Shown one piece after another: positions 37,381-46,009 of a stretch of 64,000 nt of DNA; positions within the stretch are counted from its first letter, which is position 1; every line of letters starts with the position of its first letter. The notes below the pieces were generated by a model. It searched no databases. It saw only the letters and a program-made list of their open reading frames with translations, and was not told the DNA's origin. The stretch comes from an uncultured Carboxylicivirga sp. (GTDB taxonomy: Bacteria; Bacteroidota; Bacteroidia; Bacteroidales; Marinilabiliaceae). The stretch covers positions 62,001-126,000 of the forward strand of contig CANNEA010000006.1 in assembly GCA_947503525.1 (NCBI GenBank), given 5' to 3'. The translations under genes were made by a program, and so were the position numbers.

Positions 37381-37911
37381 CTAAAATAATTCCATTTGAT
37401 TGGCAAAAGGACCGGCGTTTTCGAGTTGTAGTAATTTCTTTTTAGCATTTAGTCCGCCAGCATAGCCCGTTAATTCACCTTTGCTTCCAATAATTCGATG
37501 ACAAGGCACTATTATAGAAATGGCATTAGCACCATTGGCACTTGCCACAGCTCTTATGGCCTTTTCGTTTCCCAATAATTTTGATAGTCCTAAATAACTT
37601 TGTGTTTGGCCGAAGGGAATCGAGATAAGAGCATTCCAAACGGACACTTGAAAATCACTACCCACAAACTTAATAGGAAGCGAGAAGGACGTTCGTTCCT
37701 TTTTAAAATACGCTTCCAATTGATGAATGCACTGTGTAGCTACTTCTGATTCTTCTTCATGATATTCAGCATTTAATCCCTTCTGAATGCGTTGGTCAAT
37801 AGATGATCTCATCTTTCGGTATCGCCAATCACAAAGGCATAAATGCCCATTGTAATCACCAACAATTAATTCTCCAATTGGTGATTTATAATATTGAATA
37901 TTTATTTTATC
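37381..37911 (-). CDS. ogt: Methylated-DNA-protein cysteine methyltransferase
   Basis: About 176 residues from ATG 37911, where MDKINIQYYKSPIGELIVGD starts the conserved domain; an earlier ATG at 37965 adds 18 atypical residues. It removes alkyl groups from O6-alkylguanine onto its own cysteine. The active site IIVPCHRIIG and the DNA-binding segment AIRAVASANGANAISI are intact. Convergent with the gdh paralogue; no terminator obvious between them. Confidence 0.93.
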   Translation of the reverse strand, partial: DKINIQYYKSPIGELIVGDYNGHLCLCDWRYRKMRSSIDQRIQKGLNAEYHEEESEVATQCIHQLEAYFKKERTSFSLPIKFVGSDFQVSVWNALISIPFGQTQSYLGLSKLLGNEKAIRAVASANGANAISIIVPCHRIIGSKGELTGYAGGLNAKKKLLQLENAGPFANQMELF

Positions 37912-37991
37912 CATAGCAAAGGTTCTTAGATATGATCGAATGTATTCAGATTGATTCTTGCGCAAGCCTTTTCCAAAAACCTTGATAGACC

Positions 37992-38378
37992 TTATCTCAT
38001 CAACAAACGTAATACCTTGCCAACTGTCTTTAAAAGATTGTCTTTTTGAATGGCTTCCAATTCACCTTTATCCAACCAAATGCCGTCACAAACATGGCAA
38101 TAGTCTATGATCACCTTTTTATCGCGTTGGTGCTCCAGTTTACCCATTTTTGGGTTTAGATTGCAGCTTGGGCAAGCCAGTTTTTTAAACTGCGATTGTT
38201 TATCCGGTATTTTACGAATTTCAATGATGGAGAGCTCTACTATTTTGTCAATTTGCTGGAGTTCACCTTTATCAAACCATGTGCCTCCGCAGCTTGGGCA
38301 GGAATCTACTTGAATAGAGCTGGATACATCTTTAATGGTTTCCTCCTTAAGCAATGTTTCACATCTTGGACAATGCAT
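37992..38378 (-). CDS. Two-module TFIIB-type zinc ribbon protein
   Basis: 128 residues with two tandem zf-TFIIB modules. Module 1 has CPRC and CPSCGGTWFDKGEL; module 2 has CPSC and CHVCDGIWLDKGEL. Each binds one zinc through two CxxC pairs. Function of these short bacterial proteins is not established. It is 80 bases upstream of ogt on the same strand; cotranscription is possible. Confidence 0.85.
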   Translation of the reverse strand: MHCPRCETLLKEETIKDVSSSIQVDSCPSCGGTWFDKGELQQIDKIVELSIIEIRKIPDKQSQFKKLACPSCNLNPKMGKLEHQRDKKVIIDYCHVCDGIWLDKGELEAIQKDNLLKTVGKVLRLLMR

Positions 38379-38412
38379 TACTAATCTATTTGGTTATGGG
38401 AGGAAGGTAATA

Positions 38413-38451
38413 ATTCCACGCCAGTTAACAAAGTATGAGCTGGCGTGGAAT
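38413..38451. terminator. Strong 12-bp hairpin between virK-like and zinc-ribbon genes
   Basis: Perfect stem ATTCCACGCCAG / CTGGCGTGGAAT with a 15-base loop, starting 10 bases past the minus-strand virK-like stop. No T run follows on the minus strand, so it may be a 3' end structure, a rho-dependent or processed end, or a protein site. Confidence 0.5.
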
Positions 38452-38460
38452 AGTAGTAAT

Positions 38461-38931
38461 CTATTTTGATACGTAGAAGTAGGCAGCACCTTCATTGCCA
38501 TCATTCATAGTTGTGAAGAAGTTTTCAGTCATGGTTTCTTCAAAACTAAGGGCATCAATATAATTGGCTGTAATTTTTACTTTGTTAGAAGCATAAACTC
38601 TAACTTTTACATAGTTGTGAACATAGCCTTTACCTTTTGGATTTGCAATTAACTTCGCAATCGACATAACCACAAAAGCCTCTTTGTTGCGAATAGCACC
38701 TTCTGCAAAATACTCCCAGGTATCAATTGGCATCCCTCCAATGGCATCCACACTTTTATCACTTATTTCGTTGCCGCTTATCAATTGACAATCTTTGTAA
38801 TGGAAAACAGCCTGAATTTTTTGTCCTTGTTTCATAGCCTCCATTAATTCATCAAAGGAGTTAAGCTGTTTAGTTTGCGCCATTACAAGCATTGGTAGCC
38901 ACAACAAAGGTAGCAGTAACAATTTTTTCAT
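38461..38931 (-). CDS. VirK-family secreted protein
   Basis: 156 residues with a signal peptide ending in VMAQ. The mature part fits the VirK family (PF06903): FDELMEAMKQGQKIQAVFHYKDC followed by a beta-rich domain. The family name comes from a plant-pathogen gene, and function is unknown in Bacteroidota. The protein would be periplasmic or exported. Single gene, flanked by a strong hairpin downstream. Confidence 0.75.
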   Translation of the reverse strand: MKKLLLLPLLWLPMLVMAQTKQLNSFDELMEAMKQGQKIQAVFHYKDCQLISGNEISDKSVDAIGGMPIDTWEYFAEGAIRNKEAFVVMSIAKLIANPKGKGYVHNYVKVRVYASNKVKITANYIDALSFEETMTENFFTTMNDGNEGAAYFYVSK

Positions 38932-39065
38932 TAAGATCAGATTTAGTTGTTGAGGCTATTAAATTAATAAATTTCCAGCAGCTAAATTAATTGTTGAAGT
39001 TGTTTTTAAGATTTATAGGGGCTAACACCTATTTTTTAGAATGGTATATTTAAATAAAAACGATT

Positions 39066-39620
39066 TTAACGATTTTGATAAAGTTTTATGGCTTTTTGGT
39101 AGTTTTCAGCACCTGCTTTGGTTTGATCAATTAGAAAACCATCAAGTTCAGGATGATTTTTCTTTATCCAATTAATCAGATTGCTTCTGTTTTTATTCCA
39201 CCGTTCATCATTGTAGCTGATATATTCTGTTGTGTTGATAAACTCAATCTTTTCTTCAACCAGTTCAAACATCACATTTGAAACAAAAGCAGTATCCTGC
39301 AGAAACTGGATTCGATCGCAGGTTTTAGCAATGGTGGCAATGGCACACTTATCATCATGTGTTATTTTCATAAGCGTATAATGCGGATTAAAAACCGAAT
39401 CCCATTGAAAGATGGTATAGAATTGTTGCTTGCCTTCACAAATCACCAAATCTTGTTCTTTCAGAGTAATAGAGTCTGTAATTATTTCGCTCAAAGCTTT
39501 GTGATCAGAAGTGTTTAGGGCATGAATGTATAAGCGGATTGTACGATCAAAGGAATTTTTGTGAGTAAAACTTTGACATGAAGATACCAGGATTAGCAAG
39601 GCCACTAGATAGAATTTCAT
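39066..39620 (-). CDS. NTF2-like lipoprotein
   Basis: 184 residues with a type II signal ending LLILVSSC at about residue 15. The mature part resembles an NTF2/SnoaL-like cone: RTIRLYIHALNTSDHKALSEIITDSI, then beta strands and a C-terminal tail. No catalytic residues can be assigned. It lies alone upstream of the virK-like gene. Confidence 0.65.
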   Translation of the reverse strand: MKFYLVALLILVSSCQSFTHKNSFDRTIRLYIHALNTSDHKALSEIITDSITLKEQDLVICEGKQQFYTIFQWDSVFNPHYTLMKITHDDKCAIATIAKTCDRIQFLQDTAFVSNVMFELVEEKIEFINTTEYISYNDERWNKNRSNLINWIKKNHPELDGFLIDQTKAGAENYQKAIKLYQNR

Positions 39621-39915
39621 AAAAGTTTGGATTTTATTCTTTTATAAAGTTATGAAAAATATAAGAAATAAAGGATCTAAATAATGCTGCTTACAAAGCC
39701 TTTTGTAAAAATATTTTTCGATAATATGTCCTTGTTATAAAGGGGTTTCACTTCATTAAGAAATAAAAATACCAAAAAGTCTGAATTATTTGTAAGGATG
39801 TATCTTCTGCTTCGTCTATTTCACTGTGCAAGATATTATGTGGGTGTTGAGATTGGATTGAGTGAACATCAAAAGTACATATGATGTTATTTTTTGGAAC
39901 TAATACTGAATTAAT
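39621..39915. other. Divergent intergenic region with a small dyad
   Basis: No gene is seen. A dyad TTACAAA-4-TTTGTAA lies at 39691-39708, and a promoter-like TTATTTTTTG near 39888-39896 is very close to the cytochrome start. Both are weak. Confidence 0.35.
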
Positions 39916-40281
39916 ATGAAGTTTAACAAACAAGCACCTTTTCTGACATTATTGCTGGTAATGGGCATGATCGGCTGTACATCCGATAACTACGATGACT
40001 ATTACGCTGATAATTGTGATACCACTAATGTGACATACTCCGAATCTGTTCAGCCAATAATGCAAAACCGCTGTGTCAGCTGTCACAATGCTAATTTTCC
40101 GAGTGGCGGTGTTCGTCTTGATAACTACGAACAAGTTAAAAAACATGCTGATGAAGGTGATCTCCTGGGATCAATCAAGCATCTGCCTGGTTATGAGCCA
40201 ATGCCTCAGGGTAGCAAGCTTGATGATTGTACTATTCTTAAGATTGAAATCTGGATTGATAACGGAGCACTTAATAACTAA
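39916..40281 (+). CDS. Small c-type cytochrome lipoprotein
   Basis: 121 residues. A type II signal ends at MGMIGC (about residue 21). A single haem site CVSCH lies near residue 54, in a context (VQPIMQNRCVSCHNANFPSGGVRL) typical of planctomycete-type cytochrome c domains; the axial Met is probably in EPMPQGS. A periplasmic electron carrier anchored to a membrane. First gene of a five-gene cluster, 3 bases before the next. Confidence 0.88.
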   Translation: MKFNKQAPFLTLLLVMGMIGCTSDNYDDYYADNCDTTNVTYSESVQPIMQNRCVSCHNANFPSGGVRLDNYEQVKKHADEGDLLGSIKHLPGYEPMPQGSKLDDCTILKIEIWIDNGALNN

Positions 40282-40284
40282 AAC

Positions 40285-41160
40285 ATGAGAACACTTTATA
40301 TATACCTTTTAACCATTATCGTTTTTACGCCTTTTGCATTAGCCCAGGATGCAGATGCTTTGCTCGACGAAATGATGAGTGAACAAAGCGATATAACTTC
40401 TGCGACTTTTAAAGCTTCGCGCGTAATACTCGGTCATTCAATTGAACAAGCTAAAAAAGGAGAAATGGAGTTTCGTATCTCTCATCGTTTTGGTCAATTA
40501 AATGGGGGTGGATACGAATTATGGGGACTTGATCAGGCCTGGATTCATTTTAGCCTTGAGTATTCACCAATTGATCGCTTAACCTTTGGCTTGGGAAGAA
40601 GCAATTACCAAAAGACATTTGATGGATATGCAAAATATGCAATATTGCAACAGCAGTCAGGCAGAAGAACTATTCCTATATCGCTTAGTGTGGTAGGTTC
40701 TGCCGAATACAAAACCATTAAGAACGATATTCCAGACTTTAATAATAGTCACCGATTAGCTTATGTGGCACAGGCTTTGGTGGCCCGAAAATTTAACGAT
40801 AATCTAAGTCTTCAGTTGTCACCAACTTTTGTCCATCGCAACTATGTTGAAAGCAGTGAAATGGCTAATGATGTTTATGCTGTTGGTTTTGGTGGTCGTT
40901 ACAAGCTTAGTAAACGAATTAGCCTTAATGCCGAATTCTTTTGGGTAAATGATTTAACCGGCCCTGAAGGTGTGACCAATCAGTATCCATTGTCTTTGGG
41001 ATTTGATCTGGAAACAGGTGGACACGTTTTTCAAATCATGTTGACCAATTCACTACCAATGCGTGAAGCTGCCTTTCTTACTGAAACACGTGGCAAATGG
41101 TCGGATGGTGGAATACATTTAGGCTTTAATATTTCACGGATGTTTAGCCTTCATAATTAA
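40285..41160 (+). CDS. DUF5777 outer-membrane beta-barrel protein
   Basis: 291 residues with a signal peptide ending FALAQ. The mature protein matches the DUF5777 family: KASRVILGHSIE, EFRISHRFGQLNGG, then amphipathic strands to a C-terminal aromatic end. It is likely an outer-membrane barrel that accompanies periplasmic cytochromes and YceI proteins in Bacteroidota. Function unknown. It starts 3 bases after the cytochrome stop. Confidence 0.82.
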   Translation: MRTLYIYLLTIIVFTPFALAQDADALLDEMMSEQSDITSATFKASRVILGHSIEQAKKGEMEFRISHRFGQLNGGGYELWGLDQAWIHFSLEYSPIDRLTFGLGRSNYQKTFDGYAKYAILQQQSGRRTIPISLSVVGSAEYKTIKNDIPDFNNSHRLAYVAQALVARKFNDNLSLQLSPTFVHRNYVESSEMANDVYAVGFGGRYKLSKRISLNAEFFWVNDLTGPEGVTNQYPLSLGFDLETGGHVFQIMLTNSLPMREAAFLTETRGKWSDGGIHLGFNISRMFSLHN

Positions 41161-41190
41161 GATTTAATAACAAAACCTAAAATAAATAAT

Positions 41191-41736
41191 ATGCGATATA
41201 TACTAATTTTTACTCTTCTATTGATATCATTTCTTGGACAGGCTCAGGATAAATACTTTACCAAGTCCGGTTTTATTAGCTTCTTCTCTCATTCTCCTAT
41301 GGAAGATATAACAGCTGTAAATAAGCAAGTAGCAGCATTCTTAGATATAGAGACTGGCGAAATTACTTTCGCTGCACTAATCAAGTCTTTTACTTTCGAA
41401 AAAGCACTGATGCAGGAGCATTTTAACGAAAACTATATGGAGTCGGATAATTATCCGAAGGCCACATTTAAGGGAAAGATATTGGATTACGATAAAGCCG
41501 CATTATTAAGTGGTCAGCCATATAAAGTGAAGGTGGAAGGAAAGTTGCTTATTCGGGGAATTGAAAAGGATTTGACTACTGATGTGGAGTTGATTAAAGA
41601 AGGCAATTTTATAAAAGGTGAGACATTGTTTATTGCCAAGCCAAGTGATTTTGATATTAAAATTCCTGCTTTGGTTAAGGACAATATTGCTAAAGAAATA
41701 GAAGTGACGGTGAAAACTAAGTTTGAACCATACTAA
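41191..41736 (+). CDS. YceI-family periplasmic lipid-binding protein
   Basis: 181 residues with a signal peptide ending LGQAQ. The YceI lipocalin-like barrel is recognised from FTKSGFISFFSHSPMEDI and GKLLIRGIEKDLTTDVEL. Members bind isoprenoid or quinone-like lipids in the periplasm. Location among cytochrome genes fits a quinone-related role. Same strand, 30 bases after DUF5777. Confidence 0.9.
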   Translation: MRYILIFTLLLISFLGQAQDKYFTKSGFISFFSHSPMEDITAVNKQVAAFLDIETGEITFAALIKSFTFEKALMQEHFNENYMESDNYPKATFKGKILDYDKAALLSGQPYKVKVEGKLLIRGIEKDLTTDVELIKEGNFIKGETLFIAKPSDFDIKIPALVKDNIAKEIEVTVKTKFEPY

Positions 41737-41759
41737 TTGAAATTCTTAAAGCCGATATC

Positions 41760-42185
41760 ATGAAAACTAAACGAATAATAGTAATACTTGCCTTGCTTGG
41801 AGCATTGGGTATGATGGCGGCTTTGTATATGTATAACAAGCCACATAAGAATTACGAAACTCAAAAGGTAGATATCACTATTACCAGTACTGTTTTAGTT
41901 AAGGATTTCGAGAGCAATGAGCAGGAAGCCAACGAAAAGTATTTGGATAAAATGATATTGGTTGATGGACAAATTGAGAAAGTAGCACTGTCAGATCATG
42001 GCGATTTAAGTATTGCTCTTGTAGATGCCATGTTTGGTGTTACATGCAATTTCAATTCACAGTTGTCAGATGAGCAGAACAACTTGCTTAAGGATTTAAA
42101 AGTAGGAGATAATGTGAAGATTAAGGGACGTTGTGACGGTTACCTGTCGGATGTGCGATTAACGCAATGTTCGGTAGTGAAATAG
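41760..42185 (+). CDS. OB-fold (tRNA_anti-like) membrane-anchored protein
   Basis: 141 residues: an N-terminal membrane anchor (about 5-25), then a tRNA_anti-like OB fold with VDGQIEKVALSDHGDLSIAL and VGDNVKIKGRCDG. The family name does not imply RNA binding. It faces the periplasm. Follows YceI by 23 bases, so it belongs to the cytochrome cluster. Confidence 0.82.
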   Translation: MKTKRIIVILALLGALGMMAALYMYNKPHKNYETQKVDITITSTVLVKDFESNEQEANEKYLDKMILVDGQIEKVALSDHGDLSIALVDAMFGVTCNFNSQLSDEQNNLLKDLKVGDNVKIKGRCDGYLSDVRLTQCSVVK

Positions 42186-42255
42186 TTAAAATGATTATTA
42201 AAGAGGCCCTGTTATAGGGTGATTATATTAAATTTTAATACTAATACTTAAGCAC

Positions 42256-42786
42256 ATGAAAAAACTACAATTTTTTGCCAGTGCATTAATGTTACTGGCT
42301 TTTGTTGGATTCACATCGTGTAGCGATGATGATGATGGCGACACAGGACCAACTAAAATTGAAATTACGCAAGCTCAATTGGATGCTGCCAATAAAGCTA
42401 TTGCAGAGAAACTTACCGGAGGTGATTTTCCTCATGGAGGTTCCGGTTTAACCGGAGATCAAACCTATCGCGATATTTATGGTTCGCTTACCAATCTTCC
42501 TACTGAAATTGTGCCGGGAACCATTATTACTAAGCATACCTGGAAACGTATGGGGAATGATCGTGATGACTTATTGGTGGCATTTGCTATGGTGAAACGT
42601 GAAGCAGGTTACGATACAGCCAATAAAGATTGGGAATACATCATGTTGCCATATCAGGATGGGAATGATTATGATGCTCATCCATTTGGTATGTTAGCAG
42701 ATGCAGCTGATCGCGGCAAATTGGCCGGTTGTATTGATTGTCATGCCAAAGGCGGCGGTGGCGATTTCTTATTTGTAAACGATTAA
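42256..42786 (+). CDS. Cytochrome P460-like lipoprotein
   Basis: 176 residues. The lipobox FTSC at about residue 22 is followed by an Asp-rich stretch. The C-terminal haem site CIDCHAKGGGGDFLF and the tyrosine-rich approach KDWEYIMLPYQDG resemble the cytochrome P460 family, whose known members oxidise hydroxylamine. The lysine that cross-links to haem in true P460 cannot be assigned, so enzymatic activity is uncertain. Last gene of the cluster. Confidence 0.78.
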   Translation: MKKLQFFASALMLLAFVGFTSCSDDDDGDTGPTKIEITQAQLDAANKAIAEKLTGGDFPHGGSGLTGDQTYRDIYGSLTNLPTEIVPGTIITKHTWKRMGNDRDDLLVAFAMVKREAGYDTANKDWEYIMLPYQDGNDYDAHPFGMLADAADRGKLAGCIDCHAKGGGGDFLFVND

Positions 42787-42866
42787 GTAGTTTGGTTTAG
42801 GAATGAGAGGGTTGTTTTTTGATTTCAGAAAGCGGCCCTTTTGTTTTATACCTTATAAAAAACTAA

Positions 42867-42896
42867 AAGGGGACGTTGTTTCCTGCAACGACCCCT
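42867..42896 (-). terminator. Terminator of the oligopeptidase gene
   Basis: Stem AAGGGG-x-CGTTG / CAACG-x-CCCCTT with one internal mismatch and a 7-base loop. On the minus strand it is followed by TTTTAGTTTTTT. It lies 63 bases past the stop codon and also separates the P460-like gene. Confidence 0.75.
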
Positions 42897-42959
42897 TCTG
42901 CGATTCATTTCTAAAGCTGGTTAACCTATAGTCAATCCAAAACTGAAAAGAATCTATCT

Positions 42960-45131
42960 TTATTCCCCGGCACTTTCTAACATAAGCACAAAAGCATATT
43001 CCATAGCGGTTTCTTTATAACGTTTAAAACGACCTGAAGCCCCGCCATGACCGGCTTCCATATTGGTATGCATTATTAATAAATTATTATCCGTCTTGGT
43101 AGCTCTAAGCTTGGCTATCCATTTGGCCGGTTCCCAATATTGAACCTGAGAATCAAACAATCCTGTTGTAATTAACAAATTTGGATAGTTTTTGGCCTCA
43201 ATATTATCATAAGGAGAATAGGATAACATGTAATCGTAAGCGTCCTTATTCTTAGGATTACCCCACTCATCAAATTCGTTGGTAGTTAAAGGAATGGTTT
43301 CATCAAGCATGGTTGATACCACATCAACAAATGGAACGGCTGCAATAACACCATTAAATAATTCAGGATCCATATTAACCACGGCTCCCATCAATAAACC
43401 ACCTGCACTACCGCCTAAAGCATACATGTGTTTCGAAGAAGTATATTTCTCTCTAACCAAATACTGTCCAACGTCAATGTAGTCGTTGAACGTATTCATC
43501 TTATTCATCATTTTACCGTCATCGTACCACTGGCGACCCATGGCTTGTCCACCACGGACATGGGCAATGGCCCAAACAAATCCACGATCCAATAAACTTA
43601 AACGGGTAGACCCAAACCAGGGATCAACGGTACTTCCATACGATCCATAGGCATACAATAATAGTGGAGCCTTTCCATCTTTATTAAAACCTTTTTTGTA
43701 TACCAGAGAAATTGGAACTCGCTTTCCATCACGAGCTGTTGCAAACAAACGCTCGGTTACATAGTCATCCGGATTATGTCCTCCAACTACTTCTTGTACT
43801 TTTTTGACATCTTTAGTTCGTTTACTCATGTCGTAGTCGATGGTGGAAACCGGAGTGGTTAAGGAACTATAACCAAAACGTAGCAGTTCAGTATCAAATT
43901 CGGTATTGGTACTAATGTAAACCACATATGCAGGTTCTTCAAATTCTAAATAATGTTCCTCTTTATTTTTTTGATTGATAACACGTAAATGAGTTAAAGC
44001 ATTTGAGCGTTCACTTAATACCATATAATTTTTAAATACTTCTAAGCTATTAAGCAGTACGTCTTCGCGATGCGGAATAACTTCTTTCCAGTTATTAATA
44101 CCGGTTGCATCCACAGAGGTCTCCATCAAACGGAAATTAACAGCATCTTTATTACTTAAAATGTAAAACTTATCTTCGAAATGCTCTATGTTATATTCAT
44201 GAGCACCTTCGCGAGGTGTAAATTGTTTGAATTCACCCCTAGGCTTGTTCGATGCCAGAATATGATAATCTGAAATTAAGGTGCTGTTATTATAAATGAT
44301 GATGTACTCATCAGATTTGGACTTTGTAACTCCTATATAGTACGAAGGATCCTTTTCATGATATACCATAACGTCTTTATCAAGAGCAGTATGCAATTCA
44401 TGCCTCCATATCTTTTCGCTTAATAGCGATACCTTGTTTTTAGTTGTATAAAAGAAGGTAAGATTATCGCTGGCCCAGGCTCCACCTGCCTGACAATTGC
44501 CAATTTCATCGTTTAAGAACTCACCTGTTTCCAGATTAAGAAAACGATATGTGTAGACGCGTCTACTCATCGTATCTTCAGCAAACGCCAATATTTTATT
44601 ATCCGGGCTAACCGAAAGTCCACTGGCAGCATAGTAATTATAACCTTTGGCCAGCTTGTTGACATCCAATAAAATTTCTTCAGTATTATCGAGTGATTCT
44701 TTTTTACGACAATAAATCGGATATTCCTGACCTTCTTTGTATTTACTATAATACCAATATCCATTCTTTAGATAAGGAACCGACTCATCGTCTTTTTTGA
44801 TCCGTCCAACTATTTCATCAAAGATATTGTTTTGGAGATCTTTTGTGTTTGACAGAGCTGTATCCAGATAAGTATTTTCAGCTTCCAAATAGTCCCAAAC
44901 TTTTTGTGTCTGCTCATCCCTGTTCTCAGCATTTTTTTGTTCGTCAGTTAATCGCATCCAAAAATAGGGGTCAATTCTGGTATGATCATGGATGCTAAGA
45001 ACGGAATCTTTTACCTCAGCAATTGGTGCCGCAGGTAATTTATCAGGCATTAGGTTCATACGTGTTTTTGTGTTAGTGCAAGCTCCCAAAATGAGAATTG
45101 CCATTAGAAGAAAAGTTGTAGATTTTCGCAT
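42960..45131 (-). CDS. S9-family peptidase, oligopeptidase B-like lipoprotein
   Basis: 723 residues. A type II signal ends at LILGAC. Residues about 40-450 form the beta-propeller of prolyl oligopeptidases (RIDPYFWMRLTDEQ, EDTMSRRVYTYRF), and 470-720 the alpha/beta hydrolase domain. The catalytic serine is in GGSAGGLLMG, the aspartate probably in TTGLFDSQVQYWEP, and the histidine in EAGHGGASGRF. The sequence is closest to oligopeptidase B, which cleaves short peptides after Arg/Lys. Lipidation would place it in the periplasm. Confidence 0.92.
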   Translation of the reverse strand: MRKSTTFLLMAILILGACTNTKTRMNLMPDKLPAAPIAEVKDSVLSIHDHTRIDPYFWMRLTDEQKNAENRDEQTQKVWDYLEAENTYLDTALSNTKDLQNNIFDEIVGRIKKDDESVPYLKNGYWYYSKYKEGQEYPIYCRKKESLDNTEEILLDVNKLAKGYNYYAASGLSVSPDNKILAFAEDTMSRRVYTYRFLNLETGEFLNDEIGNCQAGGAWASDNLTFFYTTKNKVSLLSEKIWRHELHTALDKDVMVYHEKDPSYYIGVTKSKSDEYIIIYNNSTLISDYHILASNKPRGEFKQFTPREGAHEYNIEHFEDKFYILSNKDAVNFRLMETSVDATGINNWKEVIPHREDVLLNSLEVFKNYMVLSERSNALTHLRVINQKNKEEHYLEFEEPAYVVYISTNTEFDTELLRFGYSSLTTPVSTIDYDMSKRTKDVKKVQEVVGGHNPDDYVTERLFATARDGKRVPISLVYKKGFNKDGKAPLLLYAYGSYGSTVDPWFGSTRLSLLDRGFVWAIAHVRGGQAMGRQWYDDGKMMNKMNTFNDYIDVGQYLVREKYTSSKHMYALGGSAGGLLMGAVVNMDPELFNGVIAAVPFVDVVSTMLDETIPLTTNEFDEWGNPKNKDAYDYMLSYSPYDNIEAKNYPNLLITTGLFDSQVQYWEPAKWIAKLRATKTDNNLLIMHTNMEAGHGGASGRFKRYKETAMEYAFVLMLESAGE

Positions 45132-45475
45132 GTGAAATTTTTAGGTTTGAATAATTAAAGTTACAAATTGAATTGATTAAAAAAAACATGCAGTTAATAC
45201 AATTTATTGACTTGATTTAAGCTAGAATATTGAATGATAATAATCTAGCTGTATTATTGATAATTTGGAGTGTTTATGTTTAGTTAATTTAAGTATTTAA
45301 TTGCGGTTTTATTCATCATAAAATATAGCATATTCATCATTTAATACTGATAATTCATAACCTTAATGGCAGTTAAGCGTACTAATTACTTTTAATAAAG
45401 AATCTGTTATGAGCGGGGGCGTAATAGATCATAAACTTGAGAAAAAAGAAATATAACTTAACGCAAAGAATCTAG
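45132..45475. other. Divergent regulatory region upstream of the first YfiR cassette
   Basis: A 344-base AT-rich gap between the divergent oligopeptidase and YfiR genes with no open frame. It contains a phased direct repeat (45310-45340), listed separately. Confidence 0.55.
45310..45340. promoter_or_regulatory. 10-bp direct repeat with 21-bp period
   Basis: TATTCATCAT occurs at 45310-45319 and 45331-45340, exactly 21 bp apart start to start, i.e. two helical turns. Such phasing is typical of paired half-sites for AraC-type or other tandem-binding regulators. It lies about 136-166 bases upstream of the YfiR start. Confidence 0.45.
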
Positions 45476-45988
45476 ATGAAAAAAATTATTTTGATGTCAC
45501 TTGTCCTGCTCTTGGGGGCAGGGTATTCGCATGTAAAAGGGCAATCTGCTACTTTTAAGGCTTTGTTCCTTTTCAACTTTACGAAGAATGTTGAATGGCC
45601 GCCCGAAGCCAACGGAGAGGATTTGATAATTACTGTTGTAGGAGATTCGGAGATTACCGCAGAACTACAAAAAATTGCCAAAGTTAAAAAGGCCGGTTCA
45701 AAAACCATTAAGGTAGAGTCAGTAAAGAATATTAATGATGTGGGTACTTCTCATATTATTTTTTTAGGATCTACCAAGAGTTCATTAATGCAATCCTTAA
45801 GTGCAGCACAAAAGGGAAAACCTGTTTTAATTGTTGCGGATAAGAGTGGGATGTGGAAGCAAGGCGCAGGAATCTCGTTTCTGACTTCGAACGGTAAGTT
45901 AAGGTATGAAATTCATCTTGGGAATATCGAAGCGAATAAACTACATGTTACCCAAAAACTAATCTCATTGGGGATACAAGTACAATAA
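45476..45988 (+). CDS. YfiR/DUF4154 periplasmic protein, copy 1
   Basis: 170 residues with a signal peptide (ending HVKGQ). The YfiR family (DUF4154) is recognised from FKALFLFNFTKNVEWPP, VESVKNINDVGTSHIIFLG, KPVLIVADKSGM and IHLGNIEANKLHVTQKLISLG. In Pseudomonas YfiR is a periplasmic redox-sensing repressor of the diguanylate cyclase YfiN. No cyclase is nearby here; the protein is paired with a TonB-dependent receptor instead. The receptor start follows by 21 bases. Confidence 0.88.
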   Translation: MKKIILMSLVLLLGAGYSHVKGQSATFKALFLFNFTKNVEWPPEANGEDLIITVVGDSEITAELQKIAKVKKAGSKTIKVESVKNINDVGTSHIIFLGSTKSSLMQSLSAAQKGKPVLIVADKSGMWKQGAGISFLTSNGKLRYEIHLGNIEANKLHVTQKLISLGIQVQ

Positions 45989-46009
45989 TTGACTATTAAA
46001 ACACTGATA

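Noticed and set aside
38461-38931. VirK-like protein as a virulence factor
   Set aside because: The family name comes from plant-pathogen loci; nothing in the context here supports virulence.
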